Assembly: GCF_019038435.1 (NCBI RefSeq)
Contig: NZ_JAGPOX010000047.1
Span: 1 to 59,830 of the forward strand
Length of the DNA stretch: 59,830 nt
Direction of reading: 5' to 3'
Origin: Nocardia alni
GTDB lineage: Bacteria; Actinomycetota; Actinomycetes; Mycobacteriales; Mycobacteriaceae
Shown here: positions 52,002 to 59,830 of the stretch, piece by piece
Layout: the number at the start of each line of letters is the position of its first letter
Numbering within the stretch: the first letter of the stretch is position 1
Translations under genes and position numbers: made by a program
The notes under the pieces: generated by a model
The model's database searches: none
What the model saw: only the letters and a program-made list of their open reading frames with translations
What the model was told of the DNA's origin: nothing

Positions 52002-54334
52002 CCGAAACAACCACCGTGCCAACCGGTATCGTCGGCACCAGCGTCCCCCGGGTGGAGGATCTGCGATTACTCACCGGAGCCGGGGAATTCGTCGACGACG
52101 TGCGCCGTCCGGGCATGACACATGCCCATTTCGTGCGCAGCCCACTCGCCCGCGCCCGGATCCTGAGCATCGACACCTCCGACGCGCGCGCCTTGGACGG
52201 CGTGCACGCGATCTACACCGCCCAGGATCTGACCCCTGACGTGCACGAGGTGGTCTACCCCCTCGACATGCCCGGAATGCCGCCCGTGCCCCGGCCGCCG
52301 CTGGCCGCCGACGAGGTGCGGTTCGTGGGCGATCCGGTCGCGCTCATCGTCGCCGTGGACCGCTATGTCGCGGAGGACGCCGCCGAACTCGTCGTCGTCG
52401 AATACGACCCGCTGCCGCCGGTAGTCGACTACATCACCGCCGCCGAATCCACCGAACTGGTGCATCCCGAATGTCCGGGCAACCTCGCCGGTGCGATGGG
52501 CGGCCTGCCCGCATCGCAACTGCAGCCGATCTACGACCGGGCCGCGCATGTCGTGCGGCAAGACGTCTTTCAGCAAGCGTACGTCCCCGCGCCGATGGAG
52601 ACCCGCGGGCTGATCGCGGAGTGGTCCGCCCCGACGGGCGAGCTGACCGTCTGGGCCTCAACACAATCCGCGCACGGGATGCGCGGATTCAGCGCCCGGC
52701 TGCTGGGCATCCCCGAGCACAAGGTCCGTGTCATCGCCCGCGACACCGGCGGCGGCTTCGGGCAGAAGGTACTGCCGATGCGCGAGGACATGTGCGTGCT
52801 GCTCGCGGCGCGGCGCCTGCGGGGCGCGGTGAAATGGATCGAGGACCGTCAGGAGAACCTGATGTGCGCCGGGACCGCCCGGCACGAACACGGCCAGGCC
52901 CGCATGGCATTCGACGCCGCCGGGCACATCCTGGCCGCGAGCATCGACTACGTGCAGAACGTGGGCGCGTACCCGGTCCCCTCGCCGCTGACCGCGGGCA
53001 TCGCCGTCGGCATGCTGTTCCCCGGCCCCTATCGCATTCCCGCAGCGAGTTTCGACGCGAAGTTCGTCTACACCAACACCGTCGGGCGAGTGGCGTACCG
53101 CGGCCCGTGGCAGTTCGAATCGGTGGCACGCGAGCTGTTACTGGACACCGCGGCCCGGCAGATCGGTATGGATCCGGCGGACCTTCGTCGGCGCAACATG
53201 ATTCGGCGCGAGGACCTGCCGATGGCCAACCCGAACGGCATGCCCTACAGCGATATCACGCCACTGGAGACCCTCGAACAGGCGCTGGAGCTCATCGGTT
53301 ACGACACGTTCCGCGAACAGCAGCCGCGCGCCCGCGACCAGGGCCGCTACCTGGGCGTCGGCACCTGCACCTACGTGGAGCCGACCGCGGGAGCGATACC
53401 GTATCAGGCCACCGAGGGCGCGACCATCCGGATCGAACCGTCGGGCGCGGTCAACGTATACGTGGCCGGTGGTTCGTGCGGAAACAGCCTGGAAACCACC
53501 GTGATTCAGCTGACCGCCGACGCGCTCGGCGTGGACTTCGCCGACGTGCACACGGTGCAGGGCGATACGGCCGTGACCCCGTTCGGCGCGGGCACCGGCG
53601 GCAGCCGCTCCGGCCCGATGACCGCGGGCGCGATCGCCGAAACCGCCGCGGTGCTGAAGGATCGCATCGTCGCGATCGCGGCGAAACGGTTCGGCACGGA
53701 TACCGCGGAGGTGGTGTTCGAGGGCGGCCGGGCGCGGGTGCCTGGGCTGCCGGATACCGAGCTGTCGCTGGCGGAGATCGCCGATATCGCCTACTTCCAG
53801 CTCGATTCGCTCCCGGCGGGCGTGCCACCGGGGCTGGAGGCCAGCGGGCGCTTTCGCGCTGCCGCGCCGATGATCTGGGCCAACGCCACCCACGCGTGCA
53901 CCTGCGAGGTGGATCTCGACACCGGCCGGGTCACCCTGCTGCGCTACGTGGTGAGCGAGGACGTCGGGCCGATGATCAATCCGAATGTGGTGGCGGGCCA
54001 GGTATTCGGCGGCACGGTGCAGGGCATCGGCGGGGCGCTGTACGAGAACCTCGCCTACGACGAGGACGGCAACCCGGTCGCCACCACCTTCATGGACTAC
54101 CTGCTGCCCACCACGACGGAGGTTCCGGTGATAGAACTCGGCCATATCGAGACACCGAGCGCCGGGCCCGGCGGATACAAGGGGGTGGGCGAGGGCGGCG
54201 CGATCGGCTCGGCCCCCGCGGTGATCAACGCGGTCGCCGACGCCCTGGCCCCGCTGGGTGTGGAGCTGAGCAGGCTGCCACTGACTCCGGCCACCCTCGT
54301 CGACCTGATCGACCGGGCGCGGAGCCGGGCATGA
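51998..54334 (+). CDS. Molybdenum hydroxylase large subunit (CoxL/xanthine dehydrogenase family)
   Basis: A 778-residue protein (799 if started at ATG 51935, whose ribosome-binding site is poorly spaced). VGTSVPRVEDLRLLTGAGEF opens the family domain; DTGGGFGQKVLP is a molybdopterin-binding motif near residue 250 and KGVGEGGAIGSAPAVINA holds the catalytic Glu near the C-terminus. The active-site loop reads AYRGPWQ, not the AYRCSFR of form I CO dehydrogenase, so it is an aldehyde/xanthine-type or other hydroxylase. It forms a complex with the FAD and iron-sulfur subunits encoded next, with overlapping start/stop codons. Confidence 0.88.
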   Translation: MTETTTVPTGIVGTSVPRVEDLRLLTGAGEFVDDVRRPGMTHAHFVRSPLARARILSIDTSDARALDGVHAIYTAQDLTPDVHEVVYPLDMPGMPPVPRPPLAADEVRFVGDPVALIVAVDRYVAEDAAELVVVEYDPLPPVVDYITAAESTELVHPECPGNLAGAMGGLPASQLQPIYDRAAHVVRQDVFQQAYVPAPMETRGLIAEWSAPTGELTVWASTQSAHGMRGFSARLLGIPEHKVRVIARDTGGGFGQKVLPMREDMCVLLAARRLRGAVKWIEDRQENLMCAGTARHEHGQARMAFDAAGHILAASIDYVQNVGAYPVPSPLTAGIAVGMLFPGPYRIPAASFDAKFVYTNTVGRVAYRGPWQFESVARELLLDTAARQIGMDPADLRRRNMIRREDLPMANPNGMPYSDITPLETLEQALELIGYDTFREQQPRARDQGRYLGVGTCTYVEPTAGAIPYQATEGATIRIEPSGAVNVYVAGGSCGNSLETTVIQLTADALGVDFADVHTVQGDTAVTPFGAGTGGSRSGPMTAGAIAETAAVLKDRIVAIAAKRFGTDTAEVVFEGGRARVPGLPDTELSLAEIADIAYFQLDSLPAGVPPGLEASGRFRAAAPMIWANATHACTCEVDLDTGRVTLLRYVVSEDVGPMINPNVVAGQVFGGTVQGIGGALYENLAYDEDGNPVATTFMDYLLPTTTEVPVIELGHIETPSAGPGGYKGVGEGGAIGSAPAVINAVADALAPLGVELSRLPLTPATLVDLIDRARSRA

Positions 54335-55206
54335 AACCCGCGGCATTCGAGTACCACGCGCCGGACACCGCCGACGAAACCGTCGCCCTGCTGGCCGAAT
54401 TGGGTGACGAGGCGAAGGTCATCGCCGGCGGGCAGAGCCTGATGCCTATGCTCGTGATGCGCCTGGCGGTGTTCGAGCATCTGGTGGACCTGCGCCGGGT
54501 GAGCGAACTGCGCGGCATCACGGAGCGTCCGGACACCGTGTGGATCGGCGCGGGCACCACCCACGCCGACGTGGGACGCGCCGCGCCGGTGCAACGTTCG
54601 GCCCCGCTGCTGTCCCGCGCCACACCGTTGATCGGGCACTTCCAGATCCGCAACCGGGGCACCCTGGGCGGATCGATCGCGCATGCCGACGCGGCCGCCG
54701 AGTATCCGGCCGTCGCGCTGGCCCTGGACGCGGAATTCGAGACGCTCTCGCCGCGCGGACGCCGAACCCTGTCCGCCGCCGAGTTCTTCACCGGGCTGTG
54801 GAGCACCCGGCTGGAGCCGGACGAGTTGCTCACCGGGATCAGCGTGCCGCGCCCAGCGGGGCGCTACGGCTGCGCCATCGAGGAATTCGCCCGCCGCAGC
54901 GGTGATTTCGCGATGGCCGGTGCGGCGGTGACGATCCGCCTGGACGCCGACTCACGGATCGAACGCTGTGCCATCGCACTGTTCGGGATGGGACCGATAC
55001 CCGTGCGCGCGACCGATACCGAGGCCTCGGCACTCGGCAAACCCGCCCAGGACATCGTCCCGCAGGACGTGGGGCACAGCGCGACACGATCCCTGTCGTC
55101 GATCCCGTCCGACCTGCACGGGTCCGCGGAGTATCGCAGACGGCTCGGCGCCCATATGGTCGCCCGAGCGTGGTTACGGGCAGTCGCGGAGGCGAGCAAT
55201 GACTGA
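54331..55206 (+). CDS. Molybdenum hydroxylase FAD-binding subunit (CoxM-like)
   Basis: A 291-residue subunit. AKVIAGGQSLMPMLVMRLAV (first FAD motif), IRNRGTLGGSIAHADAAAEY (second FAD motif) and the C-terminal CO-dehydrogenase flavoprotein domain are present. It passes electrons between the 2Fe-2S subunit and the final acceptor. ATG 54331 overlaps the large-subunit stop as ATGA, and its own stop overlaps the small-subunit start by 8 bp. Confidence 0.92.
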   Translation: MKPAAFEYHAPDTADETVALLAELGDEAKVIAGGQSLMPMLVMRLAVFEHLVDLRRVSELRGITERPDTVWIGAGTTHADVGRAAPVQRSAPLLSRATPLIGHFQIRNRGTLGGSIAHADAAAEYPAVALALDAEFETLSPRGRRTLSAAEFFTGLWSTRLEPDELLTGISVPRPAGRYGCAIEEFARRSGDFAMAGAAVTIRLDADSRIERCAIALFGMGPIPVRATDTEASALGKPAQDIVPQDVGHSATRSLSSIPSDLHGSAEYRRRLGAHMVARAWLRAVAEASND

Positions 55207-55732
55207 GCACGACCCCACCGAGATCTCGATCAGGGTGCGCGTCAACGGGATCGGGCGACGCGACCACGTGCCGGCCCGGCTCACCCTGGCCGACTACCTG
55301 CGCACGCGGTGTGAACTCACCGGAACCCACCTGGGCTGCGAGCACGGGGTCTGCGGAGCGTGCACGATCCTGGTGGACGGCGAGGCGGTCCGGTCCTGCC
55401 TGATGTTCGCGGTCCAGGCCGATGGTTCAGAGATCACGACTGTGGAGGGCCTGGCCGCCCCGGACGGCTCCCTCTCGCCGGTGCAGGCCGCGTTCCGGAC
55501 CCATCACGGCCTGCAATGTGGTTTCTGTACACCGGGTTTCGTGGTGTCCGCGACAGCGTTCCTGCGTGAGCATCCGACCCCCTCGGATGCCGAGATCGCC
55601 GAGGCGTTGTCCGGCAATCTGTGCCGCTGCACCGGATATCAGGGAATCCTGAAAGCCGTTCGCGAGGCAGCGGATTCGATACACGAGACGCGGGCGGCCG
55701 CCCCTGCGGACACCGACGCCGTCGCGGGCTGA
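55199..55732 (+). CDS. Molybdenum hydroxylase 2Fe-2S subunit (CoxS-like)
   Basis: A 177-residue subunit. GCEHGVCGACTILVDGEAVR then SC ligates the plant-type 2Fe-2S cluster; QCGFCTPGFV and LCRCTGYQGIL ligate the second cluster near the molybdenum site. The C-terminal 20 residues are an acidic/Ala-rich tail. It starts inside the FAD-subunit gene (8-bp overlap). Confidence 0.93.
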   Translation: MTEHDPTEISIRVRVNGIGRRDHVPARLTLADYLRTRCELTGTHLGCEHGVCGACTILVDGEAVRSCLMFAVQADGSEITTVEGLAAPDGSLSPVQAAFRTHHGLQCGFCTPGFVVSATAFLREHPTPSDAEIAEALSGNLCRCTGYQGILKAVREAADSIHETRAAAPADTDAVAG

Positions 55733-55818
55733 GGCGAACGAGATGCGCCCGGAATACACACTCGGCCTATCCGCCACCAGCCGCGGCGCGCAGACCGTCG
55801 CGCTCTGAAGGGACCCGT

Positions 55819-56562
55819 ATGCAACTCGACAATTCATTCAGCATTCCCGTCCCCGCCGCACAGGCCTGGCCGGTACTGCTGGACCTGGAGCGCATCGCGC
55901 CCTGCGTCCCCGGCGCGACGCTCACCGGGCGCGACGGGGAGGGCTTCCTCGGCCGCATCAAGGTCAAACTCGGTCCGGTCGGACTGTCGTACACCGGCAC
56001 GATCCGGGTCGTCTCCGCCGACGAGAAGGCCGGCGTGGCCGTGCTCGAGGGCGGCGGGCGCGAGACCCGCGGCAACGGTACGGCGAAGGCGACCATCACC
56101 TGCCGCCTGGTCGAATCCGGTGACAACACGAATGTTTTCGTCGAGACCGACCTGAACATCACCGGTAAGCCAGCGCAGTTCGGGCGCGGCGCACTGGCCG
56201 AGGTGGCGGGCACGCTCATCGGGCGGTTCGCCGAGAACCTCGCCGCGGAGATCACGGCCGGAGCGCAGGATTCCGCGCAGAGCCCCGAGAGTCCAATGCC
56301 CGCCGCAGATCCGTCTACTCACGACGTCGATACATCGTCCCCGGCCAGGCTCAGCTCGACACCCCACGCCCTCGGCGTCACCGTGGCGGCGAACCCCGCG
56401 AGAACCGCGCCGGCGCATCGCGCCCCAGCCGAGCCGATCGACGTGCTGGCCGCCTCCGGCATCGGCCGTATCACGCTGTACGGCCCGGTCCTCGCCGTGA
56501 TCGCACTGCTGTTGATCGTGCTGCTCTCCCGGCGCCGTCACGGACACACGTCCGAAGACTGA
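55819..56562 (+). CDS. CoxG-like SRPBCC protein with C-terminal membrane anchor
   Basis: A 247-residue protein. Residues 1-150 are the CoxG fold (MQLDNSFSIPVPAAQAWPVL, CVPGATLTGRDGEGFLGRIK, ITGKPAQFGRGALAEVAGTL). A Pro/Ala-rich linker follows, then one membrane helix (ITLYGPVLAVIALLLIVLL) and a basic end. CoxG recruits CO dehydrogenase to the membrane in Oligotropha, so this one may dock the hydroxylase to the respiratory chain. AAGGGA precedes ATG 55819. Confidence 0.88.
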   Translation: MQLDNSFSIPVPAAQAWPVLLDLERIAPCVPGATLTGRDGEGFLGRIKVKLGPVGLSYTGTIRVVSADEKAGVAVLEGGGRETRGNGTAKATITCRLVESGDNTNVFVETDLNITGKPAQFGRGALAEVAGTLIGRFAENLAAEITAGAQDSAQSPESPMPAADPSTHDVDTSSPARLSSTPHALGVTVAANPARTAPAHRAPAEPIDVLAASGIGRITLYGPVLAVIALLLIVLLSRRRHGHTSED

Positions 56563-56743
56563 CTCGTGCCACGTGATCTCACCACAGCACGGTCCTCTCC
56601 AGCGCATCGGCATCCGCCGCTCGCGCACAACAGATCTCGTCATTCCCGCGTGCTCGAGGCGGGAATCCACCGACGTGTCCCAGGCGCCGATGGAGCCCGG
56701 TACGCCGGGATGACCGATCGCCCGCTCAGAAAGGAGCATTCAC

Positions 56744-57583
56744 ATGACCGGACGAGTAGAGGGCAAGGTCGCCTTCATCACCGGGGCCGCGCGCGGTCAG
56801 GGGCGCAGTCACGCGGTGCGGCTGGCGCAGGAAGGGGCCGACATCATCGCCGTCGACGTGTGCAAGAACGTCAGCGGCAGTGACGCCATTCCAGGGTCCA
56901 CGCCCGAGGATCTGGCCGAAACCGCCGACCTGGTGAAGAATCTCGGCCGCCGCATCGTCACCACCGAGGTCGACGTGCGGGACTTCGACGCACTGAGGGC
57001 CGCGGTCGACAGTGGTGTGGAGCAGTTGGGCCGCCTCGACATAATCGTCGCCAACGCCGGTATCGGCAATGGCGGTGCGACGCTGGACAAGACCAGCGAG
57101 CAGGACTGGCAGACCATGATCGACATCAACCTGGCCGGCCCGTGGAAGACCGTGAAAGCCTCTGTCGGCCACCTGCTCTCGGCCGGCAACGGCGGTTCGA
57201 TCATTCTGACCAGCTCGGTCGGCGGACTCAAGGCGTACCCGAACACAGGGCACTATATCGCCGCCAAACACGGCGTGGTCGGGCTCATGCGGGCGTTCGC
57301 GGTGGAGCTGGGACAGCATTCGATCCGCGTCAACTCGGTGCACCCCACGAACGTCAACACCCCGATGTTCATGAACGAGGCCACCATGAAGCTGTTCCGC
57401 CCCGACCTGGAGAACCCGGGCCCGGAGGACTTCAAACCGGTCGCGCAGTTCATGCACGTACTTCCGGTGGGCTGGGTCGAGCCCGTCGATATCAGCAACG
57501 CCGTGCTGTTCCTGGCCTCGGACGAGTCCCGGTACGTCACCGGCCTGCCGATGACGGTCGACGCGGGTAGCACGCTGAAGTAG
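56744..57583 (+). CDS. Mycofactocin-type short-chain dehydrogenase/reductase
   Basis: A 279-residue SDR. The nucleotide motif is FITGAARGQGRSHAVRLAQE, NAGIG is the structural motif, and the catalytic Ser and Tyr-x3-Lys lie in TSSVGGLKAYPNTGHYIAAK. The RGQGRSHA version and the insertion after IAVDVCKN mark the mycofactocin-coupled group (TIGR03971-like), whose NAD is held tightly and recycled by mycofactocin. It probably oxidises an alcohol. AAAGGAG lies 8 nt before ATG 56744. It is the last gene of this strand before a strong hairpin. Confidence 0.9.
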   Translation: MTGRVEGKVAFITGAARGQGRSHAVRLAQEGADIIAVDVCKNVSGSDAIPGSTPEDLAETADLVKNLGRRIVTTEVDVRDFDALRAAVDSGVEQLGRLDIIVANAGIGNGGATLDKTSEQDWQTMIDINLAGPWKTVKASVGHLLSAGNGGSIILTSSVGGLKAYPNTGHYIAAKHGVVGLMRAFAVELGQHSIRVNSVHPTNVNTPMFMNEATMKLFRPDLENPGPEDFKPVAQFMHVLPVGWVEPVDISNAVLFLASDESRYVTGLPMTVDAGSTLK

Positions 57584-57604
57584 CAGGCCGACCAGCGTTC
57601 TTCG

Positions 57605-57638
57605 ACGCCGGCCACCCGCCACGGCGGGTGGCCGGCGT
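57605..57638. terminator. Strong hairpin between convergent SDR and yrbEB genes
   Basis: A 16-bp perfect GC-rich stem (ACGCCGGCCACCCGCC and its complement) around AC. There is no T-run on the + side after it (an A-run follows), so it looks like a bidirectional terminator of the GC-hairpin kind. Confidence 0.7.
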
Positions 57639-57683
57639 GAAAAAACGGTGTTCGGTGACGGCCGCGCCGCGTGCCGGCCGGTC

Positions 57684-58550
57684 TTACCCGCTCAGTCGCG
57701 CCCCAGCGTCGAATCCCCAGAGTGTCAACGTCATCAGCAGGTTCACGCAGATCATCACGGTGATGCTGGCTCTCATGGCGCGTCCGGCGGCGATGCCGAC
57801 GCCCTCCGGGCCGCCGGTGGAGTAGAAGCCGTAGTAGCACTGGATCGTGGTCGTGATGATCACGAAGACAACGGCTTTCAGCAGCGAGTACACCACGTCG
57901 CTGGTACTGAGCACCATGCGGAAGTAGTGCTGGTAGGTGCCGGGAGAATCGTCTCCCGCCACGCCGATGGCCAGTTGCACCGCAAGGAAGTTCACGACCA
58001 GACAGACCATGTACAGCGGCACGATGGCCGCGATCGATGCCATCAGCCGGGTGGTCACCAGGTACGGGATCGAGCGGATCGCCAGGGCTTCCATGGCGTC
58101 GATTTCCTCGGCGATCCGCATCGCGCCCAGCTGCGCGGTGAAGCGGCAACCCGCCTGTGCGGCAAAGGCTATCGAGGCCATGATCGGCGCCAGCTCGCGG
58201 GTGGAGGCGGTCGCGGCGATCAGTCCCGTGGCCGGGCCGATGCCCAGCAGCTTCAGCGCGCTGTAGCCCTCGATGCCGACCAGTGCGCCCGCACTCGCGC
58301 CGAGCACGACGATGATCCCGGCCGTGCCGCCGCCGACGATGAGCGAGCCGTTGCCCCACGTCACCACCGAGATCAGCCGCAGCAGCTCGGTGCGATAGTG
58401 CCGCAATACGAGCGGTATCGAGGCGAGTGCACGAAAGAAGAAGGTGGCCATGTGGCCCAAGCGCATCACACCGCGCGCAGGGGGACCGGTGACGGCGCCT
58501 GCGACGCGCACGACCCGGCCGAGATTCAGCGGATAATATTGTGCGGCCAT
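57684..58550 (-). CDS. yrbEB: YrbEB-type ABC permease of an Mce system
   Basis: A 288-residue MlaE/YrbE permease with about five membrane helices. GYSALKLLGIGPATGLIAAT, STRELAPIMASIAFAAQAGC and EEIDAMEALAIRSIPYLVTT are the family signature. With YrbEA and an MlaF-type ATPase it forms the membrane core of an Mce lipid importer. It starts 4 bp after the YrbEA stop. No mceA follows: the strand ends at a hairpin. Confidence 0.92.
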   Translation of the reverse strand: MAAQYYPLNLGRVVRVAGAVTGPPARGVMRLGHMATFFFRALASIPLVLRHYRTELLRLISVVTWGNGSLIVGGGTAGIIVVLGASAGALVGIEGYSALKLLGIGPATGLIAATASTRELAPIMASIAFAAQAGCRFTAQLGAMRIAEEIDAMEALAIRSIPYLVTTRLMASIAAIVPLYMVCLVVNFLAVQLAIGVAGDDSPGTYQHYFRMVLSTSDVVYSLLKAVVFVIITTTIQCYYGFYSTGGPEGVGIAAGRAMRASITVMICVNLLMTLTLWGFDAGARLSG

Positions 58551-58553
58551 GGT

Positions 58554-59393
58554 TTACAACGTCTGCCGGGGAAACAGCATCGTATAGAGCTGTGTGAAGC
58601 CGACATTGACCAGCATGAGCAGCACGATGGAGGCGACCACGGTGGCGTTCACCGAATTCGCCACACCGCCCGGTCCGCCCTTGGTGCTCAGGCCCTTCTG
58701 GCACGCGACGACCGTCACGATGAGCCCGAAGACCACGGCCTTGACCAGTGCCAGGTACATATCGCCCATGGTGGCGAACGACGAGAACGTGGCCACGAAG
58801 CTGCCCGGCGTGCCGCCCTGGACGTACACGTCGAACAGATAACCCGCGAGGAATCCGACGAACGCGCTCAACCCGGTGAGCCCCACCGCCACAAGGATTC
58901 CCGCTGCCACCCGGGGCACGACCAGCCGCCGCAGCACCGGCACGCCCATGACCTCCATCGCGGCGATCTCCTCACGGATCGTGCGCGAACCCAGATCCGC
59001 GCAGATCGCCGAGCCCACCGCGGCGGCCAGCAGCATGGCCGTGACCACGGGCGCGGCCTGGCGGATGTCGGCCAGACCGCTGGCCGCACCCGCGAGCGAG
59101 GTCGCGCCGACCTGTCCGGCCAGCAGTCCGAATTGGATAGACAGCGTCGCGCTGATGGGCAGGGCGACCGCGATCGTCGGCAGATACGAGGTCTTGATCA
59201 TGAACGCGCACTGCCGCACGAACTCGCCGAAGGCGAACCGGCCGGTCACCACGTCGATAACGAGGTACTGGAGCGCGCGCACGCCCAGAATGAACTGGTC
59301 GCCAACGGTTTCCAGTGACGCGATCGGGTGGCGACGCAGATAGCCCCGCCCCCACCGGCCGATGAGTACGGCCGGCGACTCCGGGGTGCTCAC
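58554..59393 (-). CDS. yrbEA: YrbEA-type ABC permease of an Mce system
   Basis: A 279-residue permease paralogous to its neighbour. SATLSIQFGLLAGQVGATSL, AICADLGSRTIREEIAAMEV and GPGGVANSVNATVVASIVLL are typical of the A-type. GTG 59393 overlaps the stop of the upstream Mce-associated gene as GTGA. Confidence 0.92.
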   Translation of the reverse strand: MSTPESPAVLIGRWGRGYLRRHPIASLETVGDQFILGVRALQYLVIDVVTGRFAFGEFVRQCAFMIKTSYLPTIAVALPISATLSIQFGLLAGQVGATSLAGAASGLADIRQAAPVVTAMLLAAAVGSAICADLGSRTIREEIAAMEVMGVPVLRRLVVPRVAAGILVAVGLTGLSAFVGFLAGYLFDVYVQGGTPGSFVATFSSFATMGDMYLALVKAVVFGLIVTVVACQKGLSTKGGPGGVANSVNATVVASIVLLMLVNVGFTQLYTMLFPRQTL

Positions 59394-59830
59394 ACCATCT
59401 CCACATTCGAGGCCAGCCAGTGCCCGCCCGCCCGCACCATCGTCATCATGACCCTGCTGCGGTCGATCCGCGGATCCGGACTCAGCGAATTGGTGACCTG
59501 CTGGTCGACGAACAGCATGACCTGCACACGATCCCGGCTCGCCGACATGATGCTGGCATCCACGACCGTCCCCTTGCTGACCGCCTTGTTCTGCACCAGC
59601 ATCGACTTCAGCTGATCACTGGACTTGGCGTACATATCCTTGAAATCACCTGTCGCACCGTTCAATACATCGGTGAAGTTCTGATCGATATGCCCCGAGT
59701 CGATGCTGGTGAGCGTGACCGCATAAGTCCGCGCGGTAGCCTCGGCCTGCCGCGCGGACGCGTCCACCGCATCCCGGTCATGCAGTTTCCACCCGAATAC
59801 CGAGGCCATGGCCACGGATGCGATCAGCAG
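59390..59830 (-). CDS. Mce-associated membrane protein, N-terminus outside the window
   Basis: The frame stays open to the window edge (the edge codons read LLIASVAMASVFGW, part of a membrane helix), so the start lies beyond 59830 and at least 147 residues are seen. After the helix come ARQAEATARTYAVTLTSIDS, MYAKSSDQLKSMLVQNKAVS and RVQVMLFVDQQVTNS, the NTF2-like pattern of Mas proteins that stabilise Mce complexes. It is translationally coupled to yrbEA. Confidence 0.82.
   Translation of the reverse strand: MLIASVAMASVFGWKLHDRDAVDASARQAEATARTYAVTLTSIDSGHIDQNFTDVLNGATGDFKDMYAKSSDQLKSMLVQNKAVSKGTVVDASIMSASRDRVQVMLFVDQQVTNSLSPDPRIDRSRVMMTMVRAGGHWLASNVEMV

Noticed and set aside
51935..54334. 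Form I carbon monoxide dehydrogenase
   Set aside because: The large subunit lacks the AYRCSFR loop required for the Cu-Mo site.

Overview
The window is high-GC actinobacterial chromosome, most likely from Nocardia or a close relative in the Mycobacteriales. Pointers are an Mce/YrbE permease pair, a mycofactocin-type short-chain dehydrogenase, three F420-type luciferase-like oxidoreductases, a TIGR00027-type methyltransferase, a PknG-related protein, many FadE/FadD/EchA-type lipid genes and two P450-ferredoxin pairs. I see no rRNA, complete tRNA, transposase, integrase or CRISPR array.

Layout. 0-5 kb: enoyl-CoA hydratase remnant, MerR-type regulator fused to a beta-clamp-like domain, SRPBCC protein, cyclopropane-fatty-acid-synthase-like methyltransferase, minisatellite DNA. 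5.7-12.6 kb: epoxide-hydrolase-like enzyme, acyl-CoA dehydrogenase, aldehyde dehydrogenase remnant, APH-type kinase with TetR regulator, LCM-type methyltransferase, MarR regulator. 12.6-20.7 kb: repeat array derived from an MFS gene end, MFS/LysR divergent pair, ECF41-like sigma factor, DoxX protein, HTH-PASTA protein, secreted beta-lactamase-like protein. 20.6-25.3 kb: PaaX-type regulator with kynU and kynA (tryptophan catabolism), DUF4267 and hemerythrin proteins. 25.4-32.7 kb: giant SARP-type regulator, LLM oxidoreductase, family-5 uracil-DNA glycosylase, GT2 glycosyltransferase. 33.5-36 kb: orphan TetR HTH peptide, FlK-like thioesterase, kinase-less PknG homologue, small membrane protein. 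36.5-48.1 kb: catabolic island with LLM, P450-ferredoxin, LLM, enoyl-CoA hydratase, acyl-CoA ligase, second P450-ferredoxin and two acyl-CoA dehydrogenases. 48.2-49.2 kb: array of palindromic elements. 49.5-57.6 kb: TetR regulator, XdhC-like maturation factor, molybdenum hydroxylase operon (large, FAD and 2Fe-2S subunits, CoxG) and mycofactocin-type SDR. 57.7-59.8 kb: yrbEB, yrbEA and an Mce-associated protein that runs off the edge.

How the genes may work together. The 36-48 kb genes read as hydroxylation of a lipophilic substrate by P450s, CoA activation and beta-oxidation-like steps. The 6.8-10.6 kb genes look like a split ACAD10/11 (LvaA/LvaC-like) kinase-plus-dehydrogenase route for hydroxyacyl-CoAs. 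The 50-57 kb operon is a molybdenum hydroxylase with its chaperone. These substrate ideas are inference.

The most unusual material is repetitive. Minisatellites lie just after several stop codons or inside genes. At 48.2-49.2 kb, five 77-78 bp palindromic elements form an array, and the central loop of one carries a 66-bp copy, in antisense to the + strand, of the first 22 codons of the LLM gene at 29472. That copy begins exactly at the start codon and has one synonymous difference. This is the best candidate here for an undescribed system, possibly a structured antisense RNA or a sequence-capturing repeat.
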